Below are positions 52,001 to 61,666 of a stretch of DNA of 64,000 nucleotides, in pieces (within the stretch, counting starts at the first letter, position 1; every line of letters starts with the position of its first letter). A program made the position numbers and the translations under genes. The stretch comes from Erythrophleum ivorense (Eukaryota; Streptophyta; Magnoliopsida; Fabales; Fabaceae): assembly GCA_026724425.1 (NCBI GenBank), contig JAIUCV010000003.1, positions 62,239,088 through 62,303,087 of the forward strand, in the 5' to 3' direction. The notes beneath the pieces are model-generated. The model saw only the letters and a program-made list of their open reading frames with translations, did not search any database and was not told the DNA's origin.

Positions 52001-55000
52001 AATCACAAGACACATTTAACATAACCAAGAAAAATTAAGACCTTCCCATAGCCACCAGATCCAATAGCGTTGGCTTGAGAAAAATTTGAAGTGCAATTTT
52101 TAATCTCTTCAAAAGAGAACTGCCTTGCTCCTTTCAACTGAGGGATGCCACTATTGCTCTCACTATCCCAGCGTCCTGCATTTCATGAAATCAAACATAT
52201 TAGTTTACTCAATTTGATGTGACTGACTAGAACTGCAGGAGCCAAGTATAGTATTATCATACTGAAAGGATTGTTGTGTCCAATTGCTCTTTCTGCTCTT
52301 TTCTTTTGGAAGAAAGCATAAACACCAGCAAGGAGTAATAACACTAGCAGGACTGAACCACCCACTGCTGCGCCGATTATGATACCAATGTTCAATGATT
52401 TACTGGACTCCCCGGCTCCTAAATTATGAGAAAGGAAAAGGTAGCAAAGATTATTTTAAAATGGAGCAATCACAATAATTAATATTATCACTACTACGTG
52501 AAAAACATATTTACCAAAGTGTTCATATTTGTCTGCAATAAAGTAAAATGGTCCAAAATTTTTAGGAGGCTTAAAAGTCTGGTTACATAGCAGAAAGCCA
52601 ATGCTAGAAGTCCCTGTTCGATTGAAATGATCGTGGTTTGATGGGAAGACCTGTAAGCGCAATTCAAGATACTGATCTGAATCCTTGGTTGGATGGCTCA
52701 GAGAAACCGAATCCACAGGTAGATCATGAGATTCAAAGGAACGCATAAGAGATTCCTCAAGGGTTATATAGTAAGTGTTGTTTCCCAAGTCCGAGAAGGA
52801 AGGTGCTCTGAAAATTAAAGTTCCTGTATATGGATAGGAGCAATTGCAGTTGGGGCTAGGAATCTGTTCTGAACTGCAGGTATCAAGCTGACAGTTATTT
52901 GATGGTGTTGTATATAGGTTATTATCATTATTAGACTGGGAATCGGAGCAGTAATTATCTGCTTTCATTCCTGTTTCTTCGCAAAATGGGTTATCTTTAA
53001 GTCTGCAGTTAAAAAATGCAGTTAATAATAACTTGAATAGGAGTCACAGAAAAAAATTCATGGAAGTACTAAATATTCTACTGCAGGTTAATTAAACTTC
53101 TTAGAAGTAATTAAATCACCAATTCCATGTATCGACAGACACAAAAAAATATCCAGAATCATTGAGAAGTATGGCTTACATTATCTTGAATTTGGGGACT
53201 CCATCTTTTAGCTCAAAGTCATCAATTTGATTAGTCTGCAAGTCAATAAGTCGCAGTTGGCTGCTGTAGGTGGTGCCAATGTCTAAGGTTCCATTTAGTT
53301 CATTGTGTTTAAGAACCCTGTGATCACATAGCAGAATGTCCATCTTATATATGAAATTAACAAAGATGAAATCGCATAACTACTTGCAGTTGTATTCAGA
53401 TTTTGAGAACTCAGTAAGATTTTCAGCATGAGTTCTCATCATCCAATAGATTGGAACTATCACTAGTAAAGACAGTCGGGTACCCACACAGTCTGTAAAT
53501 TGACAAGGCTAAACAAAGAAGAAGAGATCTGTCCTTGAAGTTGTGTGTTCTCCATCCTTCTGCAATGCAGAACAAGACATAACCGCATTCAGGGGTTGAA
53601 AAAAGAGAGAGAGAGAGAGAGTACTCAGGGGTCAAAAAAGTGCAAAAAGAAAGACATACAATGTTGTTAGAGACCGTAGATTTGAAAGCCATGGTGGAAA
53701 ATCCCATGGACTAAAGCTATTGTTGCTGATATCCCTTCAAAATGGACTTAACAAAGTCATTGTCACAAATTAACATTCACTTAGAACAACAAAGTAATAA
53801 TACTAGTAGTGGTAATTATCAAAGATAAATGCTTTACTGATTACAGGGAGGTGAGGACATTCATTCCAGCAAGGCTTGGCAGGGATCCTGAAAGCTTATT
53901 GTTGGACAAGTACCTGACAAACATAAAAACGAAACATCTGTGAACAAGGTTCAATTTTCCAGAAACAATATGCTTTAAAAAAAATGAAAATGTATTTCGC
54001 ATGCTCTTTATCCCTGCTTACATTTCTTGAACTTTCATAAGGTTGCTGACGTTCTGAGGCACAGGTCCACTTAATGAATTATTATCAAGGCGCCTGTATG
54101 CAAAAAAGCATATTAAAGCCAAAAGACTAACGAAAAGAGTTAATTCTGTTTACGAATATATATATATATATATTTTAAGGATGTAATATAGACACTCACA
54201 CCACCTCCAGACTCTGAACAAGTCCAAGTGTAGACGGGATGCTTCCAGAGAGTTTATTATTTTCAAAAAGCCTGCCCAAAAATATATTCAGGTGGATATG
54301 TACATTAAGACAATCAAAATATCCTTATAAATTTAAATAGTCATTTTACCATTGTGGAAGTGATTACTGTTTAGGACATTGTCATCTTCCTATAGGCATC
54401 TAAGATACTTGTGTTTGATACATTGGTATTCAAAATGTTTGGCCATTTTGCTGGTAGCTCAACCACAAAAGTCTTGGGGATCTTAACATTAATGAATTTA
54501 TAACTTGTCAGCTTTTTAAAAGACTTCTTGTATAATTTCTTCAATAACTTTTAGCTGTCATACCAAATATACATGAGAATCTTAAATATTATGGTATCTT
54601 ATACCATGGTATCCAAGATAAGTTGGAATTTAAGACAACAGTGTAAAAAGTGGCTCCTATGATTTTCTAGTCTTTGCTGTTTCCCTCCTTCTGGGTGTTC
54701 TTTGCTCACAGCCTTTTTTCTTTTTTTTCGTCAATGAAAAGCTACCACAGTTTACCAAATAAAGTAGATACTTGAACTATAAATTAACGTGCCATTGGAA
54801 GAAGAGAGTCTCCACTGTGCGAAAAGCAAAGGAAAATTATAATTAGAACAAATTACACTCACTTCTCTTGAGCTTTGACTAAATTACAGTCACCTCCCGT
54901 TCTTAGATTATCATCAAGCCAATAACCCATCTAAATTTTCACTGGAGACAATTACCCCTTCCATAACGAAGAAAGAAGTAATGCTACAAAGAAAAAAACT

Positions 55001-57362
55001 ATGGTGACTCATAAGTGTCTAGTGAAGAAGCTTCATACCAATTTTCAATATTATAACAGTCTCAATATATGGGTAGGAACATTATATTTATACACATGCT
55101 ACTTTTTCTATTACATATGGGTAGGTGACAAATGTTAGGACAGTTCTTAGTTCTCACACATGAATCAGAGTCATTTCCGAGCTAAAAAGTTGAGGAGGAA
55201 TAGGGCCTGAGAGCTTATTCTTCCCAAAATGACTGTAAATAACAAAAATTCAAAATATGTTAGATGGATAGTGCATATAATGCTAAGCCAGCTATTGCTG
55301 AATAGAGTTGACGTACAAATGCTTTGCATGATGCAGCTTATCAAGACCAGGCTTACTGCCACTAGATACTGGGATGGGTCCTTCGAGCTGATTATCGGCT
55401 AAATCTAACCAATAAAGTTTAGATAGATTACCAATAGAAGCTGGAATTGGTCCAATAAAGTTATTGGAATTTAAAGATCTGCAATTGAAAGCAATTGATT
55501 TAGACTACAGTCATAGATATCAATACGGCATCTTGAATGTATTGGTGCTGAATGTAAAAAGAAGGGAGAGATACAAAAAAAAAACAAAAGTTACATCAAC
55601 TATTAGTTGAAAGTCCCTTCTAGAAGATACCAAAAACTTAAAACATACAACCCTTAATCAGTGAGTTTTAATTAGATCCAATAAAAAGTTTTTCATATAC
55701 CATTACCAAATAACAGAGTTTAAATCCTTACAGGTAGAGGAGCTCCTGCAGATATCCTATTTCATCTGGAATAGGACCAACGAAATGACAACCAACAAGA
55801 ATTCTGGAAGATAAATGACAGCGCAACGCACCTGTTTTGTTAGAAGCGTTCGATCAAACTAATTCAGATTCAAATTATTAAATTTAACGATCAATACTGC
55901 CTTACAAGGTTGACAGCTTCTTCAAATTTCCAAAGGTTTCGGGAACTGATCCTGATAAGCCCTTATTGTATGACAAATCCCTATTAGAAGCAAAAAATAA
56001 AGAACAAACAAAGAGACCAATTATTTAAAATATGGTTTCCCAGTAAGGCTAAGATAATGAAGGCTAAAGTGTTCTAGAGTTCTGCTCTTCTCGCAGGCAT
56101 GTGGCGCATTTGGTTAGAGTGAAATCCAAAATTATTCGGACAGCAGTTTCTGATAGTTAATCTTCTTTGTTAAAGGATTGTTCTCCTGGCTTCTATGTGG
56201 TTTTTGTGTTCATTTACTCAGGTTCTTCGTGATAGGGTTTCTTTGTCTGATATGCAAAGGGATTAGAGAGCTCTTTTGAAGCATAATTTTTTCTATTTAA
56301 CTTTTTATGAGTTTTCTTTTGCTTTTAGGAGGATAACTGGTCCTCCTCCTGTTCTATGTTCTTCTTCTCTTTTTAATAAATACTACTTTTATAGAAAAAA
56401 TAAAGGAATTTATAAAACATATAAAACAAAGTAAATTCTTTGTCATTTCTGAAGATATTAACCTAACATTATTACTTTCAGGGATGCATAGCCTAGGGAG
56501 CAGATCCTTAACACTGAGGTTTGCCACATGCGGGGCACACTAGTTGATCTAAAGAAATCTAACCATTGCCTATAGATAATAGACAGAAGTTGGGAAGTGT
56601 TTCACAACCTCTAGCTGTGGCTTAAATATAATATATTACAAGATAATACTGAGAGTAAAAGACTTACAAGGTCTCTAATTCAGACAGTGATCCAACATCT
56701 CCAGAAAGAACGCCTGTCAAACCTATGCTTGATAACGTTCTGAAAGATTGGCAAGCATGTCAATCTCTTAGAAGTAGAATTCATGAGAAGGTAGCAAGTA
56801 AGCATAGGCACTTAGAAAGAGACACTACATGGAAGTAACGCGTGAATTGGTGCACTTAATTCCTTCCCAACCATTACAAGGATCTGATCCCACCCAGTTG
56901 GGAGGTGTGTTCTGCCAGCTATCCATAAGAGACTTTAGGGCGATGACTGCATCAAAAATTACATAGACAAGATTAAAAATATTTTTCAGTCAAAAAAATC
57001 TCAAGCATATAACTGTACTTTTTTTATTGCACTGAAGATGTGCAGAAAATGAGACCGAATACTGGTGTGTAATTTTAGAGCTTGAAGACAAAAATTTATT
57101 GTCTTCTACATTCTTTCTACCAGCGAAAGCAGGTCCAGTGCTTCTGGTACTAAAATTCCTACAGACTGAGTTTTATGGATTATAAACATTCAATGAATGA
57201 ACATTATACTGAGGACTGCATTCAGATGTCAAGAAAAATATCTAAGAGATAGAATATAGCTTTAAGATTGAACTCACAATCGTCATAAGCAGTGTCTGCT
57301 ACTGCAACCAACAAATAATTGTAGACAAGAAGCAGGAATACCAGTATTCTTTCACCCATCAT
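49023..57362 (-). CDS. LRR receptor-like kinase, subfamily VIII-1 (HPCA1-like), complete
   Basis: Single-pass plasma-membrane receptor Ser/Thr kinase. Nineteen exons: 57362-57278, 56946-56829, 56739-56668, 55980-55906, 55803-55732, 55478-55317, 55232-55158, 54271-54200, 54093-54022, 53913-53845, 53734-53660, 53559-53488, 53317-53180, 53002-52515, 52418-52263, 52175-52042, 51639-51420, 50831-50596, 49496-49023. They join in frame to 954 residues, close to Arabidopsis HPCA1 (about 950). Seen: signal peptide 1-23; WVGSDPCNGWEGIKC; about eight LRRs, many in 72-base exons; malectin-like spacer; cysteines 423, 428, 438 and 440; membrane helix about 557-585; kinase with GSGGYGKV, Lys660, HRD at 754-756, DFG at 774-776 and DPEYY. 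The C-terminus ends KIEPM. All catalytic residues are present, so an active RD kinase is expected. The start is the first of two adjacent ATGs; using the second would shorten it by one residue. H2O2 sensing is inferred from the family only. Confidence 0.95.
49909..49931. repeat. (TG)n microsatellite in a receptor-kinase intron
   Basis: About eleven TG units in the intron 50595-49497, amid moderately GC-rich sequence (49600-49710, 49995-50040) that looks like an inserted element. Confidence 0.85.
50334..50460. repeat. Exact 43-base direct repeat in an intron
   Basis: The same 43 bases, starting AAGATGAAATTTTGTATGAA, occur at 50334-50376 and 50418-50460, 84 bases apart, in the intron 50595-49497. 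The second receptor gene has one related copy (GAATAATGATTTGATTA near 62989) in the matching intron, so the doubling arose after the gene duplication or was lost there. Confidence 0.9.
50916..51275. mobile_element. Intronic repeat shared with 54383-54672, copy A
   Basis: In the intron 51419-50832. Shared phrases in order are AGGTATCTAATATG, GTATTCAAGATG, AATACCAAATATGGGAATCT, GATATCTTATAC, TTGGATCCAAGA and GGCTCCTAAATTTCT. No coding capacity; the element class is unknown. Confidence 0.55.
54383..54672. mobile_element. Intronic repeat shared with 50916-51275, copy B
   Basis: In the intron 55157-54272. Matches copy A through AGGCATCTAAGATA, GGTATTCAAAATG, ATACCAAATATAC, GAATCTTAAATATTATGGTA, CATGGTATCCAAGA and GGCTCCTATGATTTTCT. 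Contains a near-palindrome around TATACCATGGTATCC. Confidence 0.55.
56080..56403 (+). mobile_element. LINE 3'-end relic in an intron of the receptor kinase
   Basis: Within the 56667-55981 intron, on the opposite strand to the gene. Frame from 56099 reads MWRIWLE, stop, NPKLF. This resembles the W-x-IW-x-ERN-x-x-F segment near the C-terminus of the zf-RVT region of plant LINE ORF2. The stop TGA at 56120-56122 would be CGA (Arg) after a single C-to-T change. A T-rich 3' part with TTTTTAATAAATACTAC and an A-rich end near 56390-56403 fits a LINE tail. Only the last part of the element is present. Confidence 0.6.
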
Positions 57363-57486
57363 CAACTTAGAATAGCCTTCAAAAAAAGCTCACCACTCTG
57401 ATAATTTTCCTATATTGAATAACAGAACCCTTTGTTATCCACCTTCCACCCAACCCACTCACCACGCCGTAGACCGATAACGGAAA

Positions 57487-57525
57487 AGTCAATAACTATC
57501 AAAAAGGAAGTATAGTGAAAGTCAA
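57487..57525 (-). promoter_or_regulatory. Two W-box motifs upstream of the receptor kinase
   Basis: TTGACT occurs twice on the minus strand, at 57492-57487 and 57525-57520, about 125-165 bases before the ATG at 57362. TTGAC[C/T] is the binding core of WRKY factors, which often control defence-related receptor kinases. The motif is short, so regulation by WRKY proteins is an inference. Confidence 0.4.
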
Positions 57526-57892
57526 CAAATGATGGACTGGATATTAAGTATCTTGGCCCCACTTTCTGTCACATTAAGTTGCATGAGTAGACAGCAAACA
57601 ACTCTATGCAGGCTACAATAATTCAATAACGGAAAATTCTTAAATAAATTTAGCCTATAAAAAATACCTAGACCAAATCAATTATATAGAGATACCTAAG
57701 CATATCAGTCACATTTTTTAATGCAACCCAAATCTGATATTGACATGGTGACACAACTCTTAATGATTAAATTTGTCGTTTTTTTTTTTAAACCAAATTT
57801 ACCTAAGAATCTCTCTGCAATGATCATATATACCTAGTTCACCCATATAAGACGCTAAAAGAATTACCAATAAAATTCAACACCTAAGAAGT

Positions 57893-57991
57893 CAGATAAT
57901 ATCAGACAGGGTAATTGGGTGAGAAATGTCTTTATGGATGAACAGATAATATCAGACAGGGTAATTGGGTGAGAAATGTCTTTATGGATGA
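57893..57991. repeat. 50-base tandem duplication
   Basis: The unit starting CAGATAATATCAGACAGGGT at 57893 is repeated exactly from 57943 (49 of 50 bases). It lies 0.5 kb upstream of the complete receptor-kinase gene. Confidence 0.95.
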
Positions 57992-60900
57992 CCATGAATT
58001 TTTCCACTAAAAAGGATAAATGGCAATAAAAATCACGACTCAGTCAACGAATCGTGGGTGGAAGAAATGATACAAAATATTGAGAGGGACTTTGGCATGT
58101 CCTTCTCAGTGCTTTGTGGAGGGGGGGTGGAGGGCATTGAATGGACGGATAAGCCCGTAGTTAATAAGGCGCATCCTAGTGGAGCAAATTGGCTATCTGA
58201 GCTTTTAATTTTCAACACCAACCTACCCATCATACTCCATTACCATTTACAGACAAGACAACCAACCTTGTGGAGTTATATGTCTATTATCTGCCTCTTA
58301 AATGTGCGCTAGGTTTCATTAGAAAATTGGGGGAAGATATAAAATTGACAAAAATAACAAACCTGAGATTTTGTAATTGTGGCGGTAGTAATTAAGCAAC
58401 TAATTCCCATTTAAGAGGAAAGACGGAGACTTTTTGGAACTTGTTTTGGCTCGAAGAATTCAGATAGTGGAATAAATAATAAAAGAAGCCTAGTGATCTT
58501 TCGTATGTGTCAGGGTATCATTTTTCTAAGGAAATCGGGCAGGGAGGAGACTATAAAATAAAGAGTTAAAAAATAGCGAGTATTGAGAAGTATATAAAAA
58601 GAACGGAATGAAGGGTTAATCAGAGAATGGAGGATATAGGAAAAGCATCCATGCAATGTGATTGTGGTAATGGGAAGACCCACAAGACGATGAGTGTTCG
58701 TCTTCCTCTTCCATTGTCTGGGTTCATGGTACCCACTCTCTCTGCTCTACACAAGTGCACGCAATGCTGGTATCAAATCGGTAATTGCTGTACTAGAACT
58801 AGCTTAAGAAATCATGCAGACTGGTGTTCATATAAAATTTACATTAAAATCTATGCTAGTCCAAATCCCAAATCACGTCCTCAGCTATGATAAAAACCAG
58901 AAGCTTTAGTGGGTCGTTAACTTTTAACTGTCTTTCGTTCAAAAGGCAAGGCTTCTTCTTTCGCAAAGATTAAAAAACTGATTGGATTGGTATTAGAAAA
59001 CCAGTATGGTTATGATTCATTTCACTCCTTATATAAAATCGATTAAGAAAAAAATTAATAAAAAATCATCAAATCAAAAAAAGTTGGTTTTTTTATTGAA
59101 CTGGTTTTGTATTAATTTTTATTTTTTATTTTTTGTCTAAATAGAATTTCACATTCTATATTCATATAATTTATTTCACATAAATTTATTATCCTATATA
59201 AAATATTAACTAATTTTTATATTATTAAATATTTTATATCTATTTAAAATATTTTTAAATAAATATATTTATTAATTCAATTATAAAACATTATATATTT
59301 TTAAAAAATAATTTAATTCTAATTTAATCATGGTTAAATCATTAAACAATAAACAATTTCTTCTTTTGATTAATGACTCACCTGATTTTTAAAATAGTGT
59401 TATTTTTGAATCCCTTGTATGCTTTGCATTAGTTAATTCTTGCAGGACTTTTGTTTATGCCACTCAACGTTTCTTTCTTTCAAACACGTATAATGTTACA
59501 TACAAATGAAGCAGGAAAAGGTTTTTCTTTCATTATTGGGTTTTTTAATTGAAAAAAAAAATTATATAATTTTATATATTTTTATTATCAAAATTTTTAA
59601 TTAAAATATAATACATATATATTTTTAATAATACTATGTTAAGTATGTAATTTTTATAGTGAACTAAATGGTTTTTCAATTGAATTATATATTTATTATA
59701 TTATTATTAAAAATTATATACTTATCATATTTTAATTAAAGAATTTGATGGCAAATATAAGGAACTATCCAGATATTGTAAATGTAATAATACTTTTAAC
59801 ATTTGCTGCATAAGCATGAAATATTGGATAAGTTAAATGCCAACAGGAGTTATTTACTTTTCTTTAAAAAAAAACAAAAGGTAAAATGTTTGTTTTTATC
59901 CAAATTGAAAAGGTACGAAAGTAATTAATCTTCTGTCTACTTCATGGATATGTAATACCATGATGGATTATAAGAAAATAGATCATTAATGTTTGAACCA
60001 TAAATATAGCGAAGAAAACTTTGAGGGACTTGATAATAATGCTTTTAATATATCATTTTGAAAGAAAATAATAATGAAGAGAATAAAAATTCATCTTGTC
60101 AAGTTTTCTATTTCTAAGATTTTCCCTAACTAGATCTAATTTAACTAATTGGAGTAAATTTAGATATACTTCCTTATGTTTTTGTTATAAGAATTTTCAA
60201 TTAATATAGGATAGGTGTATAATTTTTTAATAAAAATATAACAAATATAGGATTTAATTAAAAAGTCATATACTTATTTATAAAAATATACACTTATAAT
60301 AATAATATTATTAAAAAATTATATATTTATCAATATTTAATTAAAAATTTTAATAATAAAAATATAATATATAAATTTTTCCTTTAAACTAATTAGTCAT
60401 GTCTCGAAACCTGACTTAGGAGATTCACAATATTATGCTGTGCAGCCTTTTGAATATTCTTGTTATTGAATTACAGAATTATGTTACATTTTATAAAATT
60501 TTAAAATTAATTAGACTCAGATACATCCTGATATTCATGTTTCTACACGTGTAGGGCTTGATAATTTCCCATCTGTCATACTAAAAATTTTTTTTCAGCA
60601 AGTAAAAAGTTATCTTTAGGAAATGGGAGTATTCGAGAACATAAAAGACAGGCTAACAACTTTTCACCCATATTAACAGAATTCTTATTAGTTATAAAAA
60701 AATAAATCAGGTAAGTTACTTTCTTTTCTTTGGCCCCCAAAAAAAAATTTCTTTATTTTTTTAGAAATATACAAATTATATTATTCTTTTATTTGTTTTG
60801 AAAAAATATACTTCACTCTTCTGAAATTAAAAAAAATGCATTACATTAACTTTTCATGTAATAAAAGATGAATTACAATTATATATATTTTGACCAAAAT

Positions 60901-61666
60901 ATTTTATTTATTACTTAAATAATATAACAAATATTCATTATAAATTTGACCAATATAAAATAATGAATTTTTTAAATTTAGAATATGTTAAATTTATCAT
61001 TTTTAACATAGTAAGAAAAATAAAAAATATATTTTTTAATAAGTTATATTTTTAATAAAAATAAATATTAGATTTGAAGATATTTTGGTAGCTTTATGAA
61101 GAGTTTGTGCATATTTTTATAATAAAAAAATTGTATAATCTGAACATCTTGTAAGAAGGAAAGTAATCTATCCAATACAATAGGTACTATAACTTCGAAT
61201 CTAGAAAAACAGAAATTGTTCGTTACCAAACAGTACCACTGCCTCTTTCAAATTATGATTCATGTCCTCATTTTAGGAGCCCATGCAAAGAATTCCATTG
61301 TACTCATTCAGAAAGTCAAACAATCTTTGTCACTAAACAACCAAATAATTTACACATCACAGCTTGTAAGGAAATGAAGGAAGGAAAGGAAAACTCAAGT
61401 GCTGTTTTTACATGTTTGCTAGGATGTTCTCTAATAAAAACTTAAGCACTATATGATTGACTCTGTCAAGAAAAACTTTCTTCATGTGCCATTTTTTTAT
61501 TAGAAAATCTTGATAGCAAATATTTACAGAACTTTAAATTTGGACCATTTTCATTCTTGTGCGAACTGCTATATACTCTTGATAATCGCTTTTTCCTATT
61601 TCTCCTTTTTGGTCAAGCGATACTTGATAAACAAGTTGCCTAATAGTTCAAACATGAAAAGAAGAG
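57992..61666. other. Spacer between the two receptor kinases
   Basis: 3.7 kb without a supportable gene. Open frames at 58058-58312 and 58627-58890 sit in a less AT-rich block (58.0-58.95 kb) but show no domain or splice context. The rest (59.0-61.2 kb) is very AT-rich. Confidence 0.5.

Noticed and set aside
53660..53725. Alternative acceptor for receptor exon 11, nine bases shorter
   Set aside because: The acceptor before 53734 restores the LRR consensus LDISNNSF; the shorter exon would lose three consensus residues.
58058..58890. Open frames MEEMIQNIERDFG... and MEDIGKASMQCD...
   Set aside because: Under 90 codons, no recognised domain, no splice partners; kept only as a note on the spacer.
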